Source of the DNA: Scolanthus callimorphus
Taxonomy: Eukaryota > Cnidaria > Anthozoa > Actiniaria > Edwardsiidae
Length of the DNA: 64,000 nucleotides
NCBI GenBank assembly: GCA_033964015.1
Contig: CM066913.1
Coordinates: forward strand, 11,526,953 to 11,590,952
Reading direction: 5' to 3'
Made by a program: the position numbers and the translations under genes. Below, one piece after another: positions 1-11,800 of the stretch. Every line of letters begins with the position of its first letter. The first letter of the stretch is position 1. Under the pieces are notes generated by a model, which was not told where the DNA came from, searched no databases, and saw only the letters and a program-made list of their open reading frames with translations.

Positions 1-900
1 AACATTCGTAGTCATTTCTTAAAAAAGAGTGCGATCGTATTGTTCCATTGAGTTCTCAAAAACCATATTGTAATATACATAGCTTGGATGCTATTCTGGC
101 GAGCGGCAAAATTTTAGAGTACTCAATTGAATGAACTAGAAAAGCATTGAAAGAACATCAATTTGCCTAATCAAAACTTGGGAATCTTGCAAGACTTTTT
201 TTGGGAGCCACAGAGGCTGCATGACTTTTATTTTCCCTTGTATGAATATTTTTTTGCTTTTTGTCCACCCCCCTCCCCCCATCACTTTTCTAATGGTCCG
301 TCCCTTATTTATGTCCACCAGCAATATACACTTAGCAAATCCTGGCTGCTCTTTTCTAGATAACAAGTTATAGTAGCTGTGTACTGTAAATTATAACATT
401 TTTAAAACAAACAGTAGGGGTGGCAAATAAGTAAATCCCAGACATGTCAAGACATTGTAGGATGCAAGTCAAAGATGGTAAAATTATAGCAGCTCATGTA
501 TTTAGTTTTTTTTTATCTAAGACCCGGAGATAACCAACATTTGCCAAGACTCTCAGTATATTTTCAGGGAGTGTTTGCCACCTCTAACAGCATGAATCTT
601 TTACAGAAAGTCCATCAATAATAAATAATACAAAAACACAAATGGCAATGACTTGGCAAAAGTTTACTTGAAAATGCATTACTTGAAAATGCATCTTACG
701 AGCAGAGGCTACTAATCCCCAAAACAAATCATACCTTTCAGTTTTCAAATGAGATGCTTATGCATTTGGATGAATTACAGTGCCAGCTGCCACTGATGGA
801 GAAAAATACCCGGGCTGCAAGCAAGATGTTTCAGTCCTTGTAGGAAGGTGGTTCATGTTTTGCGAGTCCATTCAATAAGAAATGTTCATTGCTGCCTAAG

Positions 901-960
901 AATTTTCATAGTCCCTTGAGAATTTCCATAGTCCCTTGAGAATTTTCATAGTCCCTTGGC
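901..960. repeat. 20-bp tandem repeat, 3 copies
   Basis: Three head-to-tail copies of AATTTTCATAGTCCCTTGAG run from 901 to about 960, with one T/C difference in the middle copy. It is a simple local duplication with no visible coding role. Confidence 0.9.
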
Positions 961-1327
961 CACAAGGGGGGCAGGGGAGGTGGTAGGGTCACAAGAATAC
1001 CCAGAATGCTAACCTGTGAAAGCTGACGCAGCTTAGCACTCACTGAAAGGGACTCCTGCAAAGAGGCCTCTGTGTGCTCAAGCCAAACATTCCATACTGA
1101 TGACGTATTTTCACTTGGGTCTGGTCAAAAGAATTATGTGGCCAGTTAAAGTTATTTGCATCTTGTTCCATCTTATTCAAATGACTGTTCAATTTTAGAT
1201 CTGTTGCCCCCTTATGGAGGAATACCTCAACCCTGGAATTTCTGTAGGGGTAGTTGTTTTCAACCCTGGAATTTCCACAGGGTTTTCCATTTGCAACTTT
1301 GGAATTTCCACAGGGGGCACATGGGGT

Positions 1328-1648
1328 GCTTACCATTGGTAAAGGAAAACCGGTTGGTTTGATCAGCATCAAATGGTACAAAATATTTCAGTTGGGGTGA
1401 AATACCGAGTGGAATGGCGCTTACCATTCGCTTATTCGCATTTCGGTTCGGAACAGCTACCTAATTTGGTCATAAAAACCGATTGGAGTGCCAATGGTAC
1501 AAACCATTCCGATCCGTTTGTTCCAACTGGAACGGTGAGACAACCTCTGAAACTGAACCTCTCGTACCAACCGAAATGACCAAAACATCGACTGTACCAT
1601 TGGAATCCCAACCGAATTACCGGTTTTTTGTGACCAATGGTAAGCACA
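1328..1648. mobile_element. Palindromic MITE-like element
   Basis: The left end TGCTTACCATTGGT is mirrored by ACCAATGGTAAGCA at the right end. The complementarity continues inward imperfectly through an AAACCGGT-type segment. CACATG lies close to both outer ends, so a target-site duplication is possible but not exact. No transposase is encoded, and the short open frames inside are products of the palindrome. Confidence 0.6.
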
Positions 1649-2171
1649 CATGATAGTGTAGAATTTCCAGGAATTTCCATGGGTAGAGCAGGGTTTCCTC
1701 AATAATAGGAGGGGTACAGCTATTTTTTGGAACAGTCCAATTTCTCACTATTAAATGCTTTGTGTGTGATAAAAATTAAACATCATCTCGTCAAACTAGC
1801 TGCATAATTATTTTGACCAGATCTGGTAGGTGCGAATGAAGCATGAAAGAAAAATGGTAAGTAAGTCGCTTTACCAAATGCAAAAAAACAGACTCGCACT
1901 GCAAGTTGAGATGGTGGTGTGAATCGAACTTGATGTTGGGTTGCCTGTGTCGTGCTAATTATTCTGCATATGAATTTTCGAAGCCATCGGATTGGCCGAT
2001 TTTGTCAAATGTCTACATTTGATTGGCTGCCAGGGTAAACACCTCAATTTAAAATCCATGTGCCTTCGATTTTTCGAACAATTATCTCAATGCGTTACGC
2101 CAGGATCTTTTTATCATATTAGTTACGAAACTATAGCTTTTCTAGTGTGTTTACTTGTTTTACTCGCCTAA

Positions 2172-5040
2172 ATGATGGATATAACAGAAATAGGAGAACT
2201 AGACTGCACAGTTACTGTGGAAAGCCTGAACTCGTGCGGGATAGTCACACGTCGCAGAACTTACAAAAATATCACAGTGGTTCTAGGAAGAGATGAATTC
2301 CGAGATCTTATACTTAGAATCATAGCGAAAGCATCACCTTTAGGTAAAAGTTATCGGTGAGAGAGATAGCTGTACATAAACGCTTCCTCAAGGAAGGGAA
2401 AGCGACGATAAAGTTGACCACTCAGGGACTACAACTTCTGCTATCGAACTGTCCTCCGACCAAGCTCCACGGATTTTTGAAGTGCATTGCCCTAAAACTT
2501 GAACAGAAAAGGGAAAATGGCTTTGCAAGTGAAAGAACAAGGATGCGAAGTGATCTGCCGAAGGCATTTCAGATTATTAGTCCACTTGTCGAGAAAGACG
2601 ATGCAGTCGGACAATCTCAGTCTAGGAAACGGCCTCTTGGTGATTCGAACAGCAACGGACTCACGCCGAAACGGTGTAAAAGAGAATCGATCATCAATGA
2701 CGGCCCAAGGAAAAAGCTGAATATTATCAGTTCGACCCAAACCAAACTCAACCCCGAACAGTTGGCAGTTATCCAGTCGGTTCGTGCAGGCAAGAGTGTG
2801 TTCTTTACTGGAAGTGCTGGCACAGGAAAGTCGTTCTTGTTGCGTCGCTTGATTGGCATGTTACCACCTCAGGGAACATTTGTAACTGCTAGTACAGGGG
2901 CTGCTGCATGCCACGTAGGGGGTACCACACTACATGCATTTGCCGGTATGTTCCCCAGTGTTTATGATATGGGCATGATATAAGAAACTGGGGGTGCTTT
3001 GCTTATACCATAGCCAGGATTAAAAAAAAAAAGAAGAGATCTGTAAATTTTGCCAAAAAAACTATATATCTAAAATTGTTTAATCACCCATCGCCACCCA
3101 TACAGTCAGCCTGCAAAATACCCTGCGAGCAGTAGTTTCCTCCTCTCTAATAGGCAGACGGAGAGCAAAGGAGAGAAACAAAGGGTGTTGCAAAATACTG
3201 TTAATGTCTATTAATGTCTATGTCTGAATAGCAGCATTTTTAGAATGGATATTTTTTTCATTGCTTTTTATTTTATTCCCTAATCCTCAGATAAAGGAGC
3301 GCCAAATGCACACAGAATTGCATATGTAATCAAATTACCATGAAATTATTATATCAAATAAACTTTCAGGTATTGGGAGTGGAAGTGGTAATGTTGACCA
3401 GTGCATTGAACTAGCTTCGCGACCAGGTAGAATCAAGATGTGGAAGTCCTGTAAAAGGCTGATCATTGATGAAGTCTCTATGATAGATGCTGAGTTATTT
3501 GATAAACTAAATGCTGTTGCTAAAGGGGTGCGGCACAATGAAAGGCCATTTGGTGGAATTCAGTTGATCCTCTCAGGGACTTCCTACAACTACCACCTGT
3601 CTCTAAACTTGGTGAAGGAAAAACAAAGAAATTCTGCTTTGAGGTAAAGTTGTCCTCATCAGACCATATTTCTTGATTCATAAAGTGATGTACCGTACTT
3701 TACCCCTGACTAGACAACAAACAGCTAAACCTATAGTAATTTTCACAACCCTAGGCTGATAGCTGGCAAGAGTGCATTCAAGCTACAGTTGAGCTGACAC
3801 AAGTTTACAGACAAAGAAACCCTATGTTCATCTCAATTCTACAGAACATTAGAGTTGGAAGGTTAGACAGTGGATCAGTGCACAGTTCAGGATTGTTTCT
3901 GTCATACATTATTATCTGTATCATATTATTTATTGTTACCAAGCTGAAAAATTAATTGTCAATTGATTTTTAGTTGCCCTGAACAAGTACTTTCAAAGCT
4001 AGAAGCTACCAGACACAACAAGATTGAAAAGGATGGTATCTTAGCTACCAAGCTGTGTACCCACAAGGAAAATGTTGACCAGATTAATGAGATCCATCTG
4101 TCTAAGCTACCGGGAAAGTCTCAAGTATTCATGGCATGTGACAGTGACACTAGTCAAACAAAGGCTTTGAACAATCAAGTCCCAGTTCCACAGAAATTAG
4201 AGCTAAGAGTTGGTGCACAAGTTATGCTGGTAAAGAATCTGGATGTCACAAAAGGGCTTGTCAATGGTGCTAGGGGGATTGTTAAAGGATTTGACACTGG
4301 GAACTGTGGTAAGCCAACTGAGGAAGCCAGATTTTCTGGTGAAAGATTTGCTGTACTATGTACTCAACATTCCTCATTACATTTTCAGCAAACCCAATAG
4401 TAAAGTTTACTTGTGGAGAGGAGAGGGTGATGAGTTCAGAAAAATGGATCACACGTACACCTGGAGGCCAGATGATAACACGACGCCAGCTGCCACTCAA
4501 ACTAGCTTGGGCTGTGTCCATCCATAAGAGTCAGGTTAAGATTGTTATTTGTTATTATCATACGTTTAAAAAAAACTACCTGTCAACCATGATCCTCTGA
4601 GGTCGTGTATGTTATTAGCATTAGTCATGTATGTTATTAGTAGTTTAGTAGATTTTAAACTGTGTGAAATTCATATGAATACCTCTATACATGTAGCAGC
4701 AGCTCAAACAAAGGCATGCAAAGCATCACAGTAGTGGGCTTATCACCTGCTCTTGTATTTCAGTGACCTTCTGACCACACTATTTTGCTTTCTAGGGTAT
4801 GACACTTGACTGTGTTGAGATCTCGCTTGCAAGAGTGTTTGAATATGGCCAGGCATATGTGGCACTATCCAGAGCTCGCAACTTAGAGGGTTTGAGGGTC
4901 CTGGATTTGACAAGAAGTGTGTCAGAGCCCATCCCGATGTACTCAGGTTCTATGGCAGACTCAGACGTGAACAGAAGATGATGGCAAAAATGATGATTCC
5001 CATAGGCAGAGAAGATGACAAAGAGAACATTTGTTGGTAG
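2172..5040 (+). CDS. PIF1: PIF1 5'-to-3' DNA helicase (6 exons, three apparent frame breaks)
   Basis: This is a superfamily 1 DNA helicase acting on telomeres, G-quadruplexes, replication forks and, in animals, mitochondrial DNA. Coding exons read as 2172-2945, 3370-3643, 3755-3861, 3974-4308, 4389-4534 and 4796-5040. The metazoan PIF1 N-terminal domain ([24 protein letters not shown]) comes first. It is followed by Walker [12 protein letters not shown], Walker [11 protein letters not shown], motif [33 protein letters not shown] and motif [16 protein letters not shown]. The tail matches human PIF1 ([13 protein letters not shown]) and ends DKENICW. An in-frame TAA directly precedes the ATG. 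Three one-base breaks interrupt the frame, near 2357 (GG), 3577 (GGG, inside motif III) and 4906 (TTT). Restoring one base at each gives 628 whole codons, close to human PIF1 (641 aa). I think these are sequence errors, but a decaying gene is not excluded. Confidence 0.93.
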
Positions 5041-6342
5041 CATTTTTAAGTTTGAACCCTAGTCTCAGATACAAGATAGCTAAGTGAGTGTTATTATATT
5101 TGTAAATATATTTCAGAAAACACATATTTCAAACAGATTATAAGGGACATCACTAATTCAGATGAAGACAAAAAGGACAACAAAGAAAGTATTATTAAAT
5201 GGTTATTTATTTTACTACCTGATATCATTATTATAAGTACAGTATTTTATGCTAGAACAATATGTAATTTTATTAATATTAGGCAATGGCAATAATAAAG
5301 AGCAAATATTCCCCTCTCCCTAATCTATTTGGTTTTACACTATAAGGTAACAGTAAAACAGTATTTGCTCCTGAAGCTTATAGCCACCAAGGAGTACTTG
5401 ATTGTGTTCTGTGCTTGAGTTCACATGCAAGGTGTCAATTTCCTCTTCCTATTTTCTACTATTTTTTCGCCAAAACCTCCTATTTTTAAAGATTTTGACT
5501 GCAAAACTTGCTACATTTCCAGGAATCCTTCAAAACTGAAATTTCAAAATTTTCTTGCTCTCAGAGCCCACTAGGAAAATAACCTGAATTTGTCACTTGA
5601 TACTAAATATGGACACCACCCTTTTTCAAGCATGTTTTCTAGGAAAAGTTCCGATAAATAGGTTAAACACATTAATTTGAGCATCTACAAACCTCTCATT
5701 TATCTATTTTTTTAACCCTGAAATTCCTGTTTTTCTGAACCACCCTACCACTTGACACCCTGCACATGGTAATCAACTTAGAGCTAGAGCTCTCTGTAAA
5801 GGGATCATATTCCCATAAACATAGGCTACAACCCAGGCCAACTTAGTAGGCTATTTTGAGAGGTACTATCGAAACAGACAGAGTTTTTTCGGCTCAAGAA
5901 AAAACTCATCTCCAGACAAAAAAATTCACTATGTCTCATTACTGAGACAAATGATGCATGCAATTCAAGTTGTTTTATTTGGCAAATTTTCAAACTAAAA
6001 ACAAGAAAAGCCATTGCTTGTGTTTTCTAATACTTTTATAAGAAAAACAAATAAGTGTATTATTTCCTAAAACTTTAAGATTTTCTTTGACAGCAACAAT
6101 TTATGAATGATTTTGTGCAAAGGAATGCAATCAGACTCACCAGCTTTTTTGTCTGGAGACGACCACTGTTTGTCGAGCCTGATGAACAATCTACCTGTTT
6201 CACAAGTATTAGAAACAGGAGCAACATCTGCTGGGGTGACCCTCTAGTATTGTATCTGTACAAGGGGTGATCCCTAACATGTAAGCTGACAATTTCCCTA
6301 AAATTGTAATCTCCCTCCCTACCTGTCTGGTTCCTGTGTTCT
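5041..6342. other. Spacer between convergent PIF1 and ALG2
   Basis: This is the 3' flank of both genes. It is AT-rich, with no exon-like conservation and only short fortuitous frames. It presumably holds both 3' UTRs. A TTTATT near 5975 would be an AATAAA on the minus strand for ALG2. Confidence 0.55.
5293..5298 (+). terminator. Possible PIF1 polyadenylation signal
   Basis: An AATAAA hexamer lies about 250 bases past the PIF1 stop in AT-rich sequence. It is a reasonable candidate only, because the surrounding sequence is rich in A and T. Confidence 0.35.
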
Positions 6343-8517
6343 TTAAATGAGAGCATAGGTAGCTGCAATGCTGAAAATGATAACTGCAAGGAGACATGCT
6401 ACCATAACAACTACAGACCACAGGCGGGAGGGTCTACCGGTGTCAGTTACCTGTCAAACAAACAACCAGATTTAATGTTAGTCTAGAAAACAGACACTCT
6501 AGTCCACAGGATATGCATTAAAGTTCAACAAATATAACTGACATACAAGAGTATGAAGCTGGTCGGCAAACACTTGAAATGAAAACTTGCTCATCACATG
6601 GGGACGCCCAGCTTTTCCAAGCTCCTCACTAAGACCAGGTTTGGTGACTATTTTTGCATTGCCTTAGCAAATGTCTCAGCATCTGGGTTGCATAGGAATC
6701 CAGTTTTTTCATGAAGGACAGTTTCAAGTGGCCCCCCACTGTTGACTGCTATGACAGGTCTGCCAGCATACATTGCTTCAATTGGAACAATTCCAAAATG
6801 TTCATTGCTTGGTGTGTACAGGAGGCAAGAACAACAATGTAATAGACCCAGTTTTTGACTCTCAGAGAACGATCTGATAAATGTGACTTTATCTGTCAAG
6901 TTGTATTTAAGTGCTAGGCCTTGAAGCTCTAGGTAATGCTGCTTATTTTCAACAACTCTTTCATCATATCCACCTGGAAATGGAAAATAGATAATACAAA
7001 GTATTTTAACAACAACTCTTTCATCATATCCACCTGGAAATGGAAAATAGATAATACAAAGTATTTTAATAACTAACTTAAAAGTTTGCCAGTAGGCCTA
7101 ACCAGAAGGTAAACAGTTAGGCACGAAAAACAAACAGGGTGTGTTTGGTGTGTGGTGGCTTTTGAGTGATTTTTAAAGAGAGCCCACAATTAGATACTGC
7201 TGCACACATGTAGATTCCATTTTAAGTTTTGTTCAGTAATGTGTAATTCCAGGACATTCCATAATTCCTCCATGGAAAGGGGCTGAGATATGACCCACCT
7301 TTTTTCTTTGGAATTCCCAGATTAATAATCATACAGTGATAACTTTGGAAATTAAAGGCAAATTGACCCTCTTTAACAGTCTGAAATTTCAATTTCTTCC
7401 AAGGGGAGGGCATCATAGAATACTATTCCAGATAATATTGTACTAGGAGCAATTTAAAGAAGTAAAATTTAATACCAGCAATAACAAGATGAGCCCCTTT
7501 CCAATGTTCTCCTGACACAATATTGTGTAGCCAATCCATGGCTTCTAGAGCAAGAGGCAGGTTCTTCTTTCTCTCATATCTGTTGATTGACAGGAAGACT
7601 GTCTTGGCTGCTGGAGGGATCAGGTCCTTTATATTGTCCATGTCATGTGGAGAATCAAAAGACTGGAAGTTGATGGAGGGATATAAGACTGATGGATTGC
7701 AGGCTTGGAGAGTTTGGAATGTCTTCATAAATGTTTCTGCTGTGAATTTGCTGTTGACTAGTACCACATCTGCCATACCTGTTAGGAAATCCATTAAACC
7801 TCAGTTTGTACAAGTTCGAAAAAGCCTTCCTCGCAATATTCTATCCCAAGACAAGCAAAAGTGTTTACCTGAATAACAAGAAAACTGAAAAGGCAAATGT
7901 TATATTCCAAGTACAAAACTTGAATAAAAAATACCAGTATATCTTATTAAGAGAACACCATTCCAAACAATCCTACACACTGTAAATACATACATAAACT
8001 TTGTTGTTGTGTTATACAGAGGGGAATGCATATTTTCAAATCCTAACCCTTGTGGTATACCTGTGGTTATTTCCTCCAGCCAATCAAGTGGTGCTCGGTA
8101 CAACCTCTTTAACAAGCTTTTTCTCTGAGTCAAAAGAAGATCCGGGAAATGGCAGTAGAACAGTATCTTGGCTCTGCTAAATCTTAGCACGGGTATACAA
8201 GCAGAAACTTGGTCACAGTGAATAACATCAGGCTTGAGTCCAGAAAACCACACTAAATAAACTGCGGCATATATCATGCGGATATAAGCCCAGAAAGCGT
8301 AGAGATGTCCAAAGCATTGTCTAGGAAGCCAATCACCGACGGCAGTAACATCTAAAGTTCCATCGTTTGTTTCTTTAAAGCAGTGGCCCTTATCATGATG
8401 GGCTGTGACGAAATGAACCTGATGCCCCTTGGATTTCAGAGCCAATGCTGCGTCAACTACAAATCTTTCGGCGCCTCCAATTCCCAGATCCGGGTGAATA
8501 AATACTACTCGAACCAT
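6343..8517 (-). CDS. ALG2: ALG2 alpha-1,3/1,6-mannosyltransferase (4 exons)
   Basis: ALG2 adds the second and third mannoses to the dolichol-linked N-glycan precursor on the cytosolic face of the ER. Exons on the minus strand are 8517-8061, 7778-7476, 6973-6547 and 6450-6343. The frame opens [20 protein letters not shown], a GT4 N-terminal glycine loop, with a stop directly upstream of the ATG. Further family blocks are [47 protein letters not shown] and the GT4 E-x7-E motif EHFGIVPIE. The last exon encodes a hydrophobic segment ([20 protein letters not shown]), giving a C-terminal membrane anchor that human ALG2 lacks at this position. One frame break lies in the T5/A5 run at 6651-6655; one extra base restores the match and gives 432 codons. 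The exon 3 acceptor lies in a 60-bp tandem duplication. Confidence 0.94.
6951..7069. repeat. 60-bp tandem duplication over the ALG2 exon 3 acceptor
   Basis: Two nearly identical 60-bp copies (6951-7010 and 7011-7070, differing at the last base) contain the first codons of ALG2 exon 3 and its acceptor CATTTCCAG. Both copies therefore carry a usable 3' splice site. Using the outer site would insert 20 codons in frame, without a stop, starting with a second GYDERVV. Confidence 0.93.
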
Positions 8518-8867
8518 TTAGAAGTACTTGCAGCGAGAAAACTGAAACTACAAGTACAAACTATGATGTTTTTGCCCAAGACCTGGCTTCACTGTTTCAA
8601 ATCGTTTCAAACAGAATTTTAGCCAGGCGTTCTTGACTCCAAAATCGCGCGGTACTGGGACCCAACTGAGCATGCGCTGTTACTTTCGCGCCGAACAAAA
8701 TACAAGATGGCGGCCGGCATAGACGTCGTCAAGCAGAAAGATTGATAACATTTTGTATCCGAATTCAGCTGAAAATAAGAAAAATAGGGAGTTCAAGGTG
8801 TTCTACAGGTTCCATTTTATTCTTCTTGCTCCATTTGTGTGTTGTATTTATTTGAAACGTTGGTAAA
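8518..8867. promoter_or_regulatory. Bidirectional ALG2/DMAP1 promoter
   Basis: Only 350 bases separate the two divergent start codons. The interval holds an E2F-like TTTCGCGCC (8684-8692), a YY1-like AAGATGGCGGC (8704-8714) and an NRF1-half-site-like GCATGCGC (8670-8677). These are typical of CpG-type housekeeping promoters. A YY1 site of this kind often lies just downstream of a start site. Transcription starts are not visible from sequence alone. Confidence 0.7.
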
Positions 8868-11800
8868 ATGAGTGATATTCGAGATATCCTGGAGCTGGAT
8901 CAGCCTGGAGCCTTAACTGGTACGCCGACAAAGGAAGCGATCGTTGGCGGGATGAAGGTGAACTTCTTGTGTATGCTTTGTAAAGATATATTATTCTCTC
9001 GAGTCATTCTAAATACTGACAGCAACCTGACTCAAGTACATTTCAAGTACTAAGTTTCTACGCCGAACCCCCGTGTTGGTAAATCGGTATCGATTTTTAT
9101 CGATTGACTAGACCGGGCATATAGCCATTAGGAGTTTTTGCACAGTAATATTTAGATTTAGATTTCCCCTCGGCCTCGAAGATAAAGGCAAAAGAAAACC
9201 TGTATGAGTGTAAGCTTATTATTATCATTTGTCGACATCAGCCCAAGCGACCCAAAAGAGTATCTGATGCACCTCTCAAGAGACCAGAAGGCATGCATAG
9301 GGAGCTGTTTGCCTTGTTATATAGCGACAACAGGTAACAACAGCAGGAAAAATATATTTTGTCAGTTGTCAAAGTTTCATGTTTGTATAAAGATTTATTA
9401 GATGTTGAAAATGAACATCTCTCTTGTGTTCAGGGACTCCCCTCCCCTTGCTCCTACGGACACCACCCAGGGCTATAAGCAAATGAAGGCCAAGCTTGGT
9501 CGTCGGCATGTCAGGCCATGGAAGTGGGTCCCATTCACCAACCCAGCTCGCACTGATGACCTCATGCTGTCACATTGGAGGAGAGGAACAGAGGAAGTCA
9601 AGGAGTATCCCTTTGCCAGATTCAACAAGGTATTTTCTATTGTAAGAATCCAGAAATTATCCATACCCCTGCCACAGAAGGGGTTTGAGATATGACCCTC
9701 TACCCTCTGGAATTTCTTGTGAATAATGCAGTGATTGTATAGGAAAGAAAAAAAAATTTGAGGAAATCCACCAAGAAATCAAGTAATTTGAGAAAAAGTG
9801 GAAACAAGAGTATTACAAAACCAATTTTCTTGTTTGTAGCAATTTTTGAAAGGTCTTGGTAAATTTTAGAAATTTGGTCAATTTGTCCTCTTAGCCTCAG
9901 ATCAGTTTGCTACAAGCTGCTATTTTATTAATATATACTGACAATGCGAAATCCACTCCACTGTGTTTCTTGTTTTCAGAAAGTAGATGTTCCAACTTAT
10001 TCAACAGAAGAATATCAAGTAAGACTGAAAGCTAGATGTGTTATTTTCGTTACAGTTGATTTACATTGTAAATGGCTTCGCTGTTGTGGGTTCCTGCCAT
10101 CAGAGGCAAAGCTAATAAAATATAATAAAATAAAAAATATTTCACAAAACATTAGCTGGAGATTTTCTGAAGTTGGTTCAGAACTTACGAATTTCATATC
10201 AAACTTCCCAACTTCGTTGCGAAGTTCCCAATGGAATTTACAACTTCAAGACAATTAATTTAATTATTCACTGTTTATTGCTGAGATCAAAACAATTCTT
10301 GTGGAAATTCATCTTGATTTAGAGAGCATTTGATCTGGAGCTCCAAAGTTTATCTTGAAATTGGGAAGTTCGTTGGGAAGTTCACAACAAAGTTGGGAAG
10401 TTCGATGTGAAATTCGTAAGTTCCAAACGAACTTTGGAAAATCTTCGGCCAATGTTTTGTGAAATTGACTGTAATAGCTCTAGTTTTTTGTGTGAAAAAG
10501 TGGTGAGGGTAATCTTGATATCATAGATCATGCAATAATGACATATCAAAATATCCCTTTATGTTTTTCTCAAATTTATTTAAGGCTCATTTCTCACAAC
10601 ATCTAAGGATTCTTTGGCCCTATAAATTTATTTTGCAATTCTAATACATTGCTTTTAATTTAAGCAATTTAATTTTATCAGGGGGGTAAGAAAGGGGAAA
10701 TATTTTGTTGCAATTGCTAGATTAAAATATTCACATTCAAATAACAGATTTGAGCTTCATTTTGAGTTTCACTAACTGGCAGAGCATTGTCACAGTATTT
10801 ATTTGACACTTAATGCCTTGTGCGTTTAATAATGGCACAGCAACTGAAGTGGTAATGTTTTCAAACTTTACCTATTTAAAGGCACACGTACCAGTCACAG
10901 GGTATGGTATGTCACTTTAATGTTTAGGTCATTTAAGAAAAAGACATGATTCTGCTGACATCATCAGCCTTCATACTATGCCTAAAGGTAGAACAGTGAG
11001 AAAACATTTGGAAGAGAAGCTAATATTAAACTTGATGGGTCAGTAAGGATTAAGAACAGCCACCTTAATCTCAAGTGCTATTTATAATACGAATAACTCT
11101 TAAAAGGTGCCAATGAAATGTTTGATATTTCATCAGATGTACCTCCATGATAGCCCACCATCCACATGGACTAGAGAGGAAACAGATCACTTGTTTGATC
11201 TCTGCAGGTAATGATTTGAAAATGTTTTAGTTGAAAACACCTTGTAATCATTAGTTTGATTTTAAAAACACAACAACTTTTGCTAATGATTTGATGAATT
11301 TGTTTCCTGCAGATTCCTTGACTTACGCTTTATTGTAATCCATGATAGATATGACAGACAAAAGTTCCAAGTATGTATTACAGCCATTTTCAGGGGTCAA
11401 AATAATTTTTAAAATCTGCTCATATTGCCGGCTTTGTGGGCACTAGTTAAAAAACAGCCTGCACAATTTGGCTGGCTGCTATATTGAATCCTGGATTTTT
11501 ATTTATGACAGTCCATGGATTATTTTCATTGAGGCACAATACAATATTTTCCTCTTGGTCAAGTATTAACTTGAAAAATCCTATCTTCTGAGTTACTAAG
11601 ACTTACTAGAATGGCTGTTTTTGTTTGTTTATAGTCTCGTACTATTGAAGATCTTAAAGACAGATACTATAGTTGTGTTACCAGATTGTTCAAGGTATGT
11701 TAATTTAAGGATACGGTACACCTTCAGGGGCAACTTTTCGTTAAAATTTTTTTTTGCGCGCATTCGATTTAGAGATTGTTTAACTAAGTATTAGAAGAAG

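Larger units (their letters stand above)
1..2171. other. Repeat-bearing spacer upstream of PIF1
   Basis: No convincing exon is visible. The stretch holds a short tandem repeat at 901-960, a palindromic element at about 1328-1648, and scattered copies of a GGAATTTCC-containing repeat (about 1230-1315 and 1665-1690). Open frames here are short, lack splice context and overlap repeats. The bases just upstream of 2172 contain an in-frame stop, which fixes the PIF1 start. Confidence 0.6.
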
